Origin: Tubiluchus corallicola
Lineage: Eukaryota > Priapulida > Priapulimorpha > Priapulimorphida > Tubiluchidae
DNA length: 64,000 nucleotides
Assembly (NCBI GenBank): GCA_030141605.1
Contig: JAQGDQ010000130.1
Coordinates: 267,974-331,973 of the forward strand
Direction: 5' to 3'
Made by a program: the position numbers and the translations under genes
In this document: positions 1-13,740 of the stretch, piece by piece
Layout of the letters: each line of letters begins with the position of its first letter
How positions within the stretch are numbered: position 1 is the first letter of the stretch
Notes under the pieces: model-generated
Seen by the model: only the letters and a program-made list of their open reading frames with translations
Database searches by the model: none
Told to the model about the DNA's origin: nothing

Positions 1-939
1 AGATTTTTATATTGATTATAACTATATATTATAACTGTATATTTTCTCTTGCCTTTTCTTTATTTTCTCATCAGAATGCTTGTAACTCCTTGTCGGCTTT
101 ATCTTTATATAATAAGCATTACAATTTTGCGTAAACTGTAGACTATGGATCTGTGTTGTAATTAAAATGACGATTTACTTCGCTAACCAATAAATAAATA
201 TACTTGTAGGTGTTAAAATACTGCGCCGTCACCTATTTGTTCAGATCCTATGCACACAGTTCCACAAGCTCCGTAGTCCACATAGAAAGCAAAAATATGA
301 CGGATTCACGCGGGCAGAAAAGCCAATAACAAATGACCCTACAGACGCCACATCTTCTTAACACACAGCATTTCCGGGAAGAAATTTGTCGCGTGGAAAT
401 TTCCTGTTTTTAGCATGTTATGAGGTTCGTTATTCATATAACTTCCTGCTTCTGCGACTGCATGACAGTATTCCAGTGTCCATTAAGCAACATTACTAAG
501 CAATCTGCATTTCCTCCAAGCTCTAACGTACATCCATGGCTTCAGGGCAGCTAAATGTAAATGTCGTTCAAATGGATTTTGCTTTGGAACTATTTGTATA
601 ATGCGGTGAGGAAATAATAAATCAAATATTTCTTTCCCGTTCAGAGAGCCTCAAGAAGGCCAACGGTCACTCAAAGAGTATGGGGTTAAGGTTAAATGCT
701 GAGCAAATGAATATCTAGGTCCAGAAAAATAGAATTTTTATTTTCCCAATGTTGCAGACGAAACTGCTCCGGTGCAGCTTTCCTGATGGCCATCTATCGA
801 TTTACTGACCAAGTATGACGTTACTTGATTTCTGTCTCTGAGTAAATCCGTGATCTCTTTCCAAACTGCATTATTGCACAATAACTATGATAGTGGTTGA
901 AATGATGTTGGCAATGACAATGGTGACATCGTTGATGAA
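1..939. other. AT-rich DNA, no gene seen
   Basis: No open frame with recognisable protein similarity, no tRNA-like fold and no clear repeat was seen in this stretch on either strand. Confidence 0.5.
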
Positions 940-1104
940 AATTGATGATGATGATGATCATGATCATGATCATGATCATGATAATCATGATCGTGATGAA
1001 GATGATCATGATGATGATGATGATGATGATGATGACGACGACGACGATGATGACGGCAGCGGTGGCGGTGGCGGTGGCGATGATGATGATGATGATGATG
1101 AGTC
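940..1104. repeat. (GAT/ATGATC)n microsatellite, imperfect
   Basis: GAT triplets are interspersed with ATGATC hexamers and a short GGC/GGT-rich patch around 1053-1078. All open frames through it (poly-Asp one way, poly-Ile the other) are artefacts of the repeat. Confidence 0.9.
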
Positions 1105-3187
1105 TGTTATAGAGACTTTGGATGCGCATCGCATCGTGTATGTATTCTTCTCAAGACAGATTAATTAATAGATTACCCTGACTGCAAGATTTTCTGTAAT
1201 CAATATTTTGTCAAAGAAACCGCAACACATGAGACGACGGCGGCTTTTGCCCTCTGAGGGGAATACTCCCGGATATAACCAAGTTTTCTACTTCAATTTG
1301 AAGTCAGATTTGATTATTGCCGCTCTAATTTAGCTGATGGTGACTTTAGAGTTTGCTGCTGCTGAGGGATGAACAGAGATGTTATCAAAACAGACAAGTG
1401 GCTGATGCATATGGATGCTGGGAGCGGTATGAAAAAAGTCGTGATTATAAAAAAACTACATTCAACGCATTACATACCAGCTAGTGAAGATACAGAACGC
1501 AATTAAAAACAACGAATAGAACAGCCAAGCGACAAGTCAGCGAACTTTGTGTGATTATTGACCGAAGCTAAGCAGTGATGCGCCTGGACAGCAAACGGAT
1601 AGGTTTCGCTTTCAGTTAGCTAAAGCGTTTCTGTCGGTTCAGTTTTTCATAAGGCCACAATTATCAACGTAATGAGCAGGCGCAATAACTGTACCAAACA
1701 CGAGCGAGGAAGAAAGAACTTCAGCAAGAGAGTGACAAGTAAAAGTGCAGCAACAACGGGTGTACGAGTTCTAAACGTTGATAAACAATGTCAAATACAC
1801 AAACATTGAAAGTTCACGCTTGTACACATAATGGTTGATGCTTCAATATGCAACAACTTCAAGTTTCAAGTTCAAGATAGTGCAGTCATAGAAAAATGCG
1901 ATTTTGTTTGCGAAATGTAGCTAATAAGCTTACTAGTCAATTATCTGGTAAGCTGCCCGCTTTAAATAATAAAAAATAAAAAGAGTTATCTTTTCAATAA
2001 AGTCTCAGATTGAAGCTAAGTTAAACTGTAACCCAAATGGGCCCCTAACTTCCAAAAATTGGGAAAATGAAGGCTTATCAGAGTAAGTAGGTAGTGTGTG
2101 GGGACTGAAACATATCTCTTCAGTGGACGTATTGTTTAAACCGGATTAATTATATGTTGATAAATGTTATTATAAAAAGTTCTGCAAGCCACGAACAGAT
2201 TAACACGCCGATCACTTGAAGTGTCAACGTTGTCTGATGACTCGCAGCCATAATTTGACAATGTAATTACCGCTTGATGGCGCCACTGTTTAAACTAGCG
2301 CTAAACAAATAGCCAATCATACACTGAGTAAACAAACTTCGCGAATTGGAAACAGATAAAAATTGAATGAAAACTGTTACCGATGCACAAGCAAATAAAG
2401 GAACTGATTGCTTTATAATAATTATTCCTGCTAAAGTAAAATAACACAAGAACAATCAATGTTGCTGTAGTTACGTTGTTATTAAGTCAAAATATTCTAT
2501 ATTCCCATAGAATATAGTTGTGGTTCGCAAGATTAGACAACACGTCACCCTTATTACACTACTATTCTGAAGGGAGTGACGGGGAGGCGCAGGGTTTACA
2601 CTCACTATGATTTTAGAAGTCAACCTTATTGTCGTACAGTGAATTTAACAAGTGCCACAATCTATGATAGCTTCGTAATATTCATAAGCAAAGATTTTTG
2701 ACCCATTTTGAAATTACTGTTAAACATGATATTTCTAAAACAATTATAAGAAATTACAGGATTAAAAGACACTTTAAAATGTTAATTTTGTTTCTTTGGC
2801 TATAAAACTATTTATTAAATGTTGCAAAATGTTGCATTCTGTGGCGAAATTCAGCCGCGCCACGCACTACCCGACCATTTTAATACTGCACGAGATAGGC
2901 CTAATAATCCACAAGGGTAAAAAATCAAAATTTGCTTACAGGCATGAAGGCAGAAACTTCTGTCGATATAAGCCTGCCGCCTGCGCCTCTGATCTCGAAC
3001 TACAGTATTGTAAATCTCGGTTAACTTCAATTCAATTTACGTTAATCTTTTTGCACAGTTGCAAAAAGGCTTTGCGCAAATACAATTACCTGGTAGCTCA
3101 TATAAGGGCAACAGTTTTAACAAGTTAAACTAAAAACTTAGGGCCTAGTCAATGCAAGCAATAACATTACTTAAATAAGCCTATAAA
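1105..3187. other. Intergenic DNA, no gene seen
   Basis: Only short frames without recognisable similarity occur. A 62-codon minus frame (2267-2455) and a 110-codon plus frame (2796-3128) lack family motifs and splice context. Confidence 0.45.
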
Positions 3188-3190
3188 TAA

Positions 3191-3425
3191 AGTGGCGTTT
3201 ACCTAGCATCCCGATGCGTAAGCGTTATGGGGATGCGGAATAGATAAAATCGGCTTGTATTGTTTTCAATGCAGCCGTTTATTACGCCTGCGGATGGGTT
3301 GTTCTTTTTCTGCAGCTATTTCCTATTGATTTTTTCCGCAGGTTGTTCCGCACAGGAAAACGCATCCGTATCCGCATATACATAAAGGACATTTAACGCA
3401 TTCCGGATGCTAGGTAAACGTCACT
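3191..3425. mobile_element. PIF/Harbinger-like MITE
   Basis: The ends are inverted repeats: AGTGGCGTTTACCTAGCATC on the left and the reverse complement of AGTGACGTTTACCTAGCATC on the right. The first 21 bp differ at one position, and similarity continues with a 1-bp gap to about 30 bp. The element is flanked by the trinucleotide TAA on both sides (3188-3190 and 3426-3428). Three-base TWA target duplications are the hallmark of PIF/Harbinger transposons. At about 235 bp with no coding capacity it is a non-autonomous MITE. It is much richer in CpG than its flanks. Confidence 0.8.
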
Positions 3426-3627
3426 TAATGCAGCAAATTAAATGACTGGTATTTTATTTAGGAACTACCTCTTATGAAGCACCAATTGAGTACAGTAATG
3501 AAGAGTTGTTGTTTGTTATTTATCCATAGAATAATTTAGCTGGCGTGTTGTAATAAAAGTCCATAAGTCCAATGCAACACAAGTGTGATCGAATAGTATA
3601 TTTTCAGTGCGCAAAGAAGAGCTCACA

Positions 3628-4055
3628 AAGCTTGTACTGTATTAGCAGGAACGTTGTATAAAATTTGTAAATTTAAACTCCAGCGTTAGGAGTAGCCATT
3701 TTGATGGTTGGTCCTTTGAAACAAGCTTAAATAACATTGCGTAAAGTTTGAAAAATTAACAGAGCATTCGTAGCACCTCACTAACTAGGTAAAAGTGTAA
3801 ATAACCACATTTTGTCAATAAGATAAAATACGTTTTTTAGTGAGTCAGTGGTGTACACTGGGAAGGTGAGTGAGTGACAATCTACCAGTTGGCGCCAAAA
3901 TTTTAAATTACCAAGAACTTTCTTTTCTAGTTACATTCAAGCAAGTATTTCAAGAAATAAGCGTGATGCTAATTATAAGTAATAAGCATATGACTTTGTG
4001 TCACTGTGGATTTTTTCTGGGACATACTTTAAAATTGCCTTTTCCTTCCCTTTAG
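3628..4055. repeat. Dispersed repeat A, copy 1
   Basis: This block is collinear with 14941-15316 in the same orientation. Shared stretches include CAGAGCATTCGT, CACACTGGGAAGGTGA (one mismatch), TTACCAGTTG-like sequence, TTTCTTTTCTAGTTACAT and ACTTTGTGTG. It is an old dispersed repeat of unknown class. The 61-codon frame at 3870-4055 lies inside it and is not conserved in copy 2. Confidence 0.75.
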
Positions 4056-4456
4056 GTTAAAATTTCCAAAGCATGAGCGTGGTATACATTTTTAGTTTTT
4101 GTGGTGTTCTAATTGTCTTGCAAATTTTTAAAATTGCATATTATTTCTTTTAATACTGCAATACGGCTAATGTTATTCTAACTGAAATAAAACTTAGATA
4201 AAATAAAGTCATATTCCAAGGTGCTGTACGCCTTCAGACCAGAAATGAATAACTTACAAATTTACCAAAAGTTTGACTAAAAGGCCCGAACTGAATGTTT
4301 TTTCGTATGATCTTATTTTTACAAACTATGTAACATAGCTAAGTTAATGTGTAAATTTAGCAGTAGTTTTCGACCTTGACATCGTTGTGCAAGCGGGTTC
4401 TTGGAATGATGCAGCAAAAAATCAAATCATATTTAACAAGTTTGCTAACATCGTAA

Positions 4457-4528
4457 GCCGTGATAGTATAGTGGTTAGTACATTGCGTTGTGGCCGCATT
4501 AACCCAGGTTCGAATCCTGGTCACGGCA
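4457..4528 (+). tRNA. tRNA-His (anticodon GTG)
   Basis: The gene is 72 nt and folds as a cloverleaf. The acceptor stem is GCCGTGA/TCACGGC with discriminator A. The D arm contains TAGTATAGTGGTTAGTA, which serves as the A box. The anticodon loop is TTGTGGC. The T arm is CCAGG-TTCGAAT-CCTGG, which carries a perfect B box. The sequence is nearly that of animal cytosolic tRNA-His genes. One T-T mismatch lies at the top of the anticodon stem. The extra G at position -1 of mature tRNA-His is not encoded, as usual in eukaryotes, where it is added after transcription. A TTTT run at 4538-4541 is a suitable Pol III terminator. No CCA is encoded. Confidence 0.95.
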
Positions 4529-4537
4529 TAATGATAA

Positions 4538-4541
4538 TTTT
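4538..4541 (+). terminator. Pol III terminator of tRNA-His
   Basis: The first TTTT run on the coding strand lies about 10 nt past the tRNA 3' end, the usual position for RNA polymerase III termination. Confidence 0.7.
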
Positions 4542-4969
4542 GTTACGAGTCCTAACCAATGTTGTGTATTCGTTTTTTACTAATCACGATGGTCAAATTT
4601 CCAATTTGACATGCTTAACTTTGAATAATTGCCAAGAAACTAAATTAATTTTTCATCTAAGAGAGAAGCTAAAATCTCTCCTCGTCATTCTGTGCCAAAT
4701 ACAAAGTTTCTAAAATTATAAACACCTTTTCACATGCTCCATAAATCTACCGTCTTCCTGGATTCCTGGTTCAAATTCGGTCTCAGTCCCGAATTTTCCA
4801 CAGTTTCTCCATTTCAGTCAAATTTGGCTGGATTCGAATAAATGCAGGTTCGTTTCATGATTGATAAATAAACTTTGAAACTCAATATATTAATTAAAAT
4901 TGACTAATTAATCATCTACGGTAATTATCTCTCCAGATTCTAAATTTTCAAGAAATAATGTTTTTATTT

Positions 4970-5507
4970 TATGTATTAAATCTGTTTATTGACAAAAATA
5001 AATATATACAAAAAAGTCCCTCTATTTGCAGGGGAACCTAAACAAGTAAGATGTAAAATACTACTTAAAATTACAGGATTTAAACAGTTAATCAGTACAA
5101 TAAAATGAAATACAAAGTTAAAGCTCAAAAAATGATAAAATTGATCATATAGGATGCAGGTGGCAGATAGTCAAAGTCCACTGTATCATAGTTAGTTTAG
5201 CAGGTAATTTACATAGCAAGCTACAACTTTAGACTAATTTAGTAGTGATTGCAGAATGTTAAGAGGAATTCATCAAGAACAAGTTTTACAAATGCAGTAA
5301 GTAATTTCGGGTTTCTGCCAGTATAGATCTTACTAATATCTCGAGAATGTAAGTTAAAACGAAATTAAGTCTATTATTGTAATTAACAAGATTACAATCA
5401 AATAGTAAGTGTTGTACAGTTTGCACGTCATTAGCACAATGGCACAAGTTGTCTGGTTCCAATGTAGCTTGTTTTACATTGGAATTCTTTGAAATTGCCT
5501 TGTTCAA
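4970..5507 (-). mobile_element. Truncated LINE 3' end (ORF2 C-terminus plus 3' UTR)
   Basis: The minus frame ending at 5286 carries a CHC...HLLFDC pattern (core: LCHC, then TVQHLLFDC). This is the Cys/His motif often found after the reverse transcriptase of non-LTR retrotransposons. Downstream on the same strand (5285 to about 4970) is an AT-rich tail ending in AATAAA-type sequence, consistent with the LINE 3' UTR. Upstream, reading frames related to the same ORF appear to be frameshifted. The copy is 5'-truncated and dead. Confidence 0.6.
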
Positions 5508-5696
5508 GCAAAAGACTAATAGCTAGCGTTTCAAAAGATCTCCAGCCAATTGGTATGGGCAATGCTAATGGTGAATTAAACACCTTAACTGGGCAAACGG
5601 CAGCTGTACCACACAGAAACCTGTTGCTATTAAATAATGTAATTACTTGAAAATGTCACATTTGTCGGTAAACAATTAGACTTAACTTTAAAGGTC

Positions 5697-5767
5697 TGTG
5701 CGGTCTAGCGGTTTAGGCAGTAAAATTGTAATCTAAACGTCCCTGATTTCAATTCAAGGCTTGCACA
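5697..5767 (+). pseudogene. tRNA-like sequence (tRNA pseudogene or SINE head)
   Basis: The ends TGTGC and GCACA pair. There is an A-box-like TAGCGGTTTAGG and a degraded B-box-like GATTTCAATTC. The anticodon stem does not form well and the T stem has mismatches. This fits a decayed tRNA gene or the head of a tRNA-derived SINE rather than a working tRNA. Confidence 0.35.
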
Positions 5768-7200
5768 TACTCATTATGTTTAATATTGACTTCAGAGACT
5801 CAGTATGAGTTAGATATCCCCTTTTATTCATCACTGGAATGCACGTCGGGTATGTCCATCATACTCTAAGGTTCTTACATGTCTGCATGATCGTCAATAC
5901 TTCGCCACATTTGTCGACAATTTTGTCGTCCAAGTCGAGTTTTAGCGTGATTTTTCCTTGAAAATACTTCCGTTGCTCATTATTTCTGCCATTTTTGTTG
6001 ATGACACCATTTTACATGTAAAAGCCATTATCCAGAGAACAGGCTGCAGTCGGAAAAGCAAAAACTACGCTGTGAGTGTGAAATATTGTTCCGCTTGTAA
6101 TCCTAGATTGACGTCTGATAAAGTTAATAAAATGGCGGTATCGTTAACAAAACTAATGAAGCGATGTCGGTCAGCCTAGTTGCAGCGTTGCATGGGGGCT
6201 TCTTCTGTCGGGGCTATTGTGAATTCTGGAAGGTGATGTCACAGTAGATAATGGATAATGCATGTAGGCTCCTACAGTGACTATACATTTCTGAACAGAG
6301 CGAAGAACGGACGATGAATCAGTAATTTTCTCCGTGCAATTTTGCAAATAACGGCGGTTCAGTAGTTACGTTTGCAGTAACAGATATACCCACTAAAAAG
6401 GGGTTCAACTTGTACAAAATTGTTTATGAAGATGATGCATTATTGTTTATGAAGATGAAGAAGATGAAGAAGTATTTAGAAATTTTGCCGTATAATCTCA
6501 TGAAATTGTGAAGGAATGCGATTTATCGCCTCTGCGGGTTAGTCGTAAGAAGTCGAGCGGATGAATGTATAAGTTGTACAAAAAATAGAAATTTTAATTT
6601 TTCATCAACGTATCAGTTGGGAGAAATGCTAGCGTATGTGGTGTATTTTTGAATTAGTTACTTAATCTTATTACTACGTTAATAAAATTATTATGTGTGC
6701 TTAACATTTATCAGAGTTTTTTCGCCGTGGTCAATATTTAATTTATTTTGCTATTAGTTTACTCATTTAATTTTAACTGAACCAATAATTTGTTGTGTAT
6801 ACAATACATGCTTGTTCGAAAATATATGATATTAATAATAATGCATGCTATCAAGATTCAGGACCTTATTCGTCAAATATGATTCCATTAATTTTATTTG
6901 CCTCAGTCAGTCATTACCTAGCCATATACATTGTCCAAGTTTTGTCAATTGGGAAACAAAATTCAGTCAGATGCTCACTTAGACTGGCCTTCAAGCATTA
7001 AATTATTTTAACCCGTAGAAAAAATAAAATGAAAAATGAATTTTTTAACTCTAACTTGTGCGATAAAAGTCAAAAAATCAAAAAGTCAAATAATCTTCTT
7101 TTATTTTTTTAATCGCGTCGCCTTGGAAGAATTTTCTGGCCCATTACTTTATTTATACCTTGTTTAAAACTGTATCTTCTTCGTGTTTTGATTTTAAACG
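5768..7200. other. Intergenic DNA, no gene seen
   Basis: Short plus frames at 5958-6179 and 6795-7001 have no recognisable motifs. The latter is strongly AT-rich. Confidence 0.45.
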
Positions 7201-7214
7201 CAAAATTAAAATGT

Positions 7215-7345
7215 ATTTATTTATTTTATTTATTATTATTTAAAGTTTATTTCAGCAGTGCCATAAAAATGCCATATAAAAGTTAAAAATTTACGCTAAA
7301 AGCTAAGAAATACTACATGTCATGTACTATTAAAAGCTACGGAAA
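7215..7345 (-). repeat. Dispersed repeat B, copy 1 (retroelement-like tail)
   Basis: The block starts with T-rich TTTATTTATT-type sequence and shares TTTATTTCAG, CATATAAAAGTTAAAA (CTATATAAAAGTTAAAA in copy 2) and AGAAATACTACA with 36738-36840. Read on the minus strand it ends in AATAAA-type sequence, as a LINE or SINE 3' end would. Element class unknown. Confidence 0.55.
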
Positions 7346-7717
7346 TTTTCCAAAAAAATATAATAAAAATGTATACAGAAATAAAAAATGCAAAGCATCA
7401 GTTAAAAGCCAGCGCTTACTACATCAATAAATCATGCCATCTTCTAAATATTCTACTATGTAATCGCGCATCAGTTTGGTGGCATATATAACTTACAATA
7501 AAATTTGCTGATCCAATCATTCTTATTCTTAATCTATAGGCACAAAGACGCAACAGTACTTTAAAAATATTTTATATTGTTTTCTGCTCGTATTGTAGAA
7601 GGTGGCGTATCATAAACAAAACTTGTGAAGAGCAATGTTGTAAGTGGCGCGGATCTTGGTTAAACCGCAGACGGTTAAAAATTGTTTGGTATGCATCACG
7701 GCGTTTTTTAGTGCTTG

Positions 7718-7752
7718 CCCCCCCCTAACTTTAGAACCTGGTTACGCCCCTG
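7718..7752. mobile_element. hAT-type terminal fragment
   Basis: The run of C followed by TAACTTTAGAACCTGGTTAC and GCCCCTG matches, in reverse complement, the CAGGGGCGTAACC... ends that I recall for hAT-type elements in invertebrate genomes. The partner end was not found, so this is a solitary remnant or an element with a decayed other end. Confidence 0.4.
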
Positions 7753-9212
<1,460 letters not shown>

Positions 9213-9519
9213 GATGCTCTTCAATTGCTTTAATATGGTAGTTCCGCCTTCTGCTATTGATCTAGTAATCAAATGAAGCCAGTTTGTTGTATGTACTGTT
9301 CCTAAGCTGGAACTATCCCGACAAGGAAGAGAAATTCACTTTCTGATAATAACTACAGTAGTATCAGCAAGGCCTTAATTTAAATAGCATGATTAGGTTT
9401 TGACTGTACGAGTTATAATGACACTATTTATCGGGCTAAACTGACATGCACAACTTCTTGATAACACAATTAGTTATAAACACTTAATTAGTTAACATAA
9501 TGATTTATTACTACGTATA

Positions 9520-9542
9520 CACACACGCACACGCACACGCAC

Positions 9543-9581
<39 letters not shown>
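9520..9581. repeat. (CA)n microsatellite
   Basis: CACACG/CACGCA units become a pure CA array ending near 9581. Confidence 0.95.
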
Positions 9582-9583
<2 letters not shown>

Positions 9584-11340
9584 TTCTTTCATTCATTCAA
9601 AATAATTTATTTATAAAATATAAGTACAAATTACATATATATTTTTATATACTATTACACATACACATTATTTATTACTATGGGTTAGCAGAAAAACAAT
9701 GAAAAACTTGTTTGTATACTGCACCCAAAGCCTGTGTCTAGTGAGTATTTTCAAGAATGCCTTTTAAAATTCTAAAAAACTCAAAGTTACATAAACGGGG
9801 AAATTAACAGATGACTAATTTGTATTTGATTAGTGCTTAATGTATCCATGGTGTAAGTTCATGCAATGCGACACATTATGGAACAGTGTTTGTCTTTCTT
9901 TCTAACTACATTCTAGCCCAGAGTGCGGCTGGAGGCAATTAATGGGTCACTGCTCCACCATTAAGGGCAACAAATAAGATTTATTTGCTAGCAAGGCACC
10001 TGGGACTGGGACTTTAAACGTCTAAATATCAGAGCGTGAATTACGCGATTGACATTAACAATTTAACACACAGAGCACGTCATAAAGCGCTTCACGCTGT
10101 GAAATCAAGAGCTAAAAAGAATTTTCATTTCTGTTAAATCTCTGTATATAATAATTAGTAGCAATTATGTTTTCATACCATTGCTAAAACTCTACAGTTT
10201 TTAGAAATCACTGTTTTTTCAGTTTTAAAAGTCAGATTTTACTCTGATTTCAGAGGTGATTTTGTGCTGGCCTTCTTGTATGAACTACGCTGTAACGTTA
10301 ATTTCATTGCAAGATAATAAAATTACTGCAGAAAATTTTATCCGATTAGACGGATATTCTGTTACGCTGTTGTGCAACTCAATGTCATGTTGATGAAGGA
10401 CATGACTCATAGTTCGCTGATGGTCATACGAGAGGTGGCTTCTTTGTTAGTATTTAAGATTAAACATTGTCTTGCAATGGTAGCTTTGCACAAATCTGTA
10501 CAAAAATAAGAGAAAAAGCCTCAAAAGTGCGACATTTCTCAACTCAGCTATTTCGTAGTTGACATTTGGGTCTTCCGTCTTGTCGATTTTTCTGCTTCGA
10601 TTTTTATTGTTGATGACGTTTTGAGAAATTATCAACGCTGCGCCCTTGCAATCAGTGGAGTTTGATGCTGCCCGGGTCCAACTCATTGATTGTATGCCCC
10701 TAAAACTCAAGTAAGGGACCTATAGGAACTAGTACTGCGAAATGTGAGAAAGGAAGGCGTTTAAATAAGTAAAAATAGGCGAAACATGAAATAAACACTT
10801 TATTTAAATTAAATATAAATGGCTCCCATTTATTATATTCGGTTTCCCAAATGATATCTCCTGTCAGAAAACACCTGAACTACTTCATTTTTACATCAAC
10901 TGTGAGGAATTCTTTTTCAATGCTGATTGAAGCCAGGTCGGTCAGTCGCTCTTGTGACATGAAAGAATTTCAGATGTAAAATTATTCATTTCAGATTTGA
11001 AAATGACCATTCACAACTTGGAATTGAAAATGCGATGGTAAGCAGTAATCTGTATACAGCGCACATTATCAACTTACGTCTTAATCGGAATATGCATAGT
11101 ATTTAGATGTAACAGATTTTCTTCTCCGGTCTCGTTTATCAAAACACGGACTCACATTCACACCAGCAAAGTAGACCTAATACAACAAGCAATATAATAT
11201 GAATGGTCAAACAGACTAATATTCAGTCAACGGAGAGTAGTTAGCCTGTTTGACTATTGCGGTTTTAATTTTCTCGGAAATCCAGCGAGAGAAAGAGGAG
11301 AAAGAGAAAAGGAGAGGGTGAAACAGACAAAAAGGAGAGC
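9582..11340. other. Intergenic DNA, no gene seen
   Basis: No recognised gene. The 87-codon minus frame at 10447-10710 has no motif I recognise. The start (9590-9660) is AT-rich and resembles a retroelement tail. Confidence 0.4.
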
Positions 11341-11945
11341 TTTTATTTGATTTAAATCTTTATTGCCAACAATGTTCATATAAAGTTTACAACACACAAT
11401 ATGCACAATACGTATTGCTAAAAGAAGATATAAAATATATTTAAATTATATGGTAATATAAAAAGAGGTAGCAACGATAACTGATGCTACTCTGCAAACA
11501 AATTACCTATCGCCTATGTTGAGAACTTTTCGTTACTTGTCTCTTATATCAGATGCAATAATGCATCGCATTCTCTTAAATTTTGTATTGATAATATTTG
11601 TACTGTTACTGACTTTGCTGAACAGACTATATACACATTTCCTATAAATTACATCAAAATAGAACTACAAACGTAAGGGTAGCCAAATAACTTACGCATA
11701 GAAATATTGTGAGCTACTATGAGCTTATCGAGAATATAATTATAATAATGTCGCCAAGTGGTCATGGCATAAAACCTGTTACAGTGTGCATTAAATGATT
11801 TTGCCTTTACGTCATTTGGTTTGTACAAGAACTAGACTTTCTCTACAACTTTTTTACCTCTGGCACAATAAATACCGTTTTGCCTTAATATATCAAGATC
11901 GTCCTTATTATCACAACTAATATGAGGCCTAGATATTTTTCTGCT
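11341..11945. other. AT-rich DNA, possible retroelement tail
   Basis: Begins with TTTATTTGATTTAAATC, reminiscent of other T-rich heads in this window (near 4970, 7215, 36738), but no protein similarity was seen. Confidence 0.25.
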
Positions 11946-11947
11946 CA

Positions 11948-11971
11948 CTCAGAGAGAGAGAGAAAAAGAGA

Positions 11972-12025
<54 letters not shown>

Positions 12026-12105
12026 GAGAAAGGGAGAGAGATAGGAGAGAGATAATGTAGAGAGAGAGGGAGAGGTAGTGTGAAAGAAGACGAAGAGAGG
12101 GGGAA
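11948..12105. repeat. (GA)n-rich microsatellite
   Basis: Imperfect GA array with AAAAAG, GACA and GGGA interruptions. The Leu/Ser minus frame is an artefact. Confidence 0.9.
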
Positions 12106-12499
12106 TATTTAACAGAAAAGCTGTCATCTTCTATATTTTATAATCATAGAAAAGTATGGCTTCGCAGCATCATGGCAATTTTCAGTCTCTAAAACTGTTT
12201 CCTGGCAAGAGCTTTAAATATCTTGGCCCATATTCATGGCCTCCATCATCAATAACCAGTCAAGTGTTCACGTTTATTTAGCCACTAACCGCTTAGACTG
12301 ACTCAAAATAGACGTTTGTACACGTCTCCTCACAGATCATCTTATTCTTAGATGTAAACATGAGACATCTTATCTGTAAATAAGACAGCGAGTTAAACAG
12401 AGCGAGGAAAGAATTCACACCCGCAAAAATTCACCCTTTAGTGTTCGATTTATAGATGTAAATTTTACAATCTGCAAAACATCGCCACGTAATTAACCA

Positions 12500-12825
12500 C
12501 TGCTTAGTTTAGCATGACGTACTTGAATGACCCGATGTAACCCTACATGACCTGACCTCGATGACCTTGATGGTCTCGATTGAATTGTCTGATCTTATTT
12601 GCGACAAATAATTTGCCTTGGCCTTAATTCGACAAATTTCACTTAACCGTATTTAATGTGACCTAACCTAACTTATATCGACGTTACACGACTTGATGTG
12701 ACCTGACTTGACCCCCGGTATCTATAGTGACCTACTTGACTCGAGGCAACAGAAATGATATGGTCTGATTTTTTTTATTTGACCTCACCTGACCCAACCT
12801 GACATGACCAATACCTGACTATTTG
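12500..12825. repeat. Degenerate TGACCTGACTTGA-type array
   Basis: The block is dense in TGACCT, TGACC, GACTTGA and CCTAACC words, for example TGACCTGACCTCGATGACCT near 12550 and CCTCACCTGACCC near 12785. It looks like a very old short-unit tandem array. TGACCT is also the complement of the AGGTCA nuclear-receptor half site, but regulatory use is only a possibility. Confidence 0.6.
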
Positions 12826-12934
12826 TGCTTGTTTTGACGCATGACTTCAATCGAACTAAACAATTTAAAAAATTTGAATTTAAAGGATCGTAGGAAAAAC
12901 AAACATACGAGACTTGGCTGTTCATTAAGTATGG

Positions 12935-13020
12935 ATAGCACTGCATCTCTAGTTGTTACAGTAAATTCTCTAATTCTCTTATGTATGAAATAAACTGATG
13001 ATTGATTGATTAATTTTAAT
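12935..13020 (+). mobile_element. LINE-like 3' tail
   Basis: TATGAAATAAACTGATGATTGATTGATTAA at 12983-13012 is typical of CR1/L2-type LINE 3' ends: a polyadenylation-like AATAAA followed by a short TGAT-type microsatellite. No reverse-transcriptase frame remains upstream. Confidence 0.4.
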
Positions 13021-13298
13021 TATTATTACTATTCATTCGCACTCAGGTAGAGTACAATAAAAAAATTACGTACAATACGGATTAGTCAATAAATAACAAT
13101 ATAGGTTAAATAAATAATGTTAGGAAAAAATGTAAATATAATGCGTAATACACCAAGATGTATACAACAGATATTATTCTAAAATTAAGGTCATAATGAT
13201 ATAGGGCCTATATATTATTATATATGCTATAGGCCTATAACGTATAAACTTGTTTCCAATGATCAGCTATGTATACAAGCTATCTACACACATTATAC

Positions 13299-13740
<442 letters not shown>

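Noticed and set aside
4387-4713. 108-codon plus-strand frame
   Set aside because: It overlaps the tRNA-His gene and has no similarity of its own.
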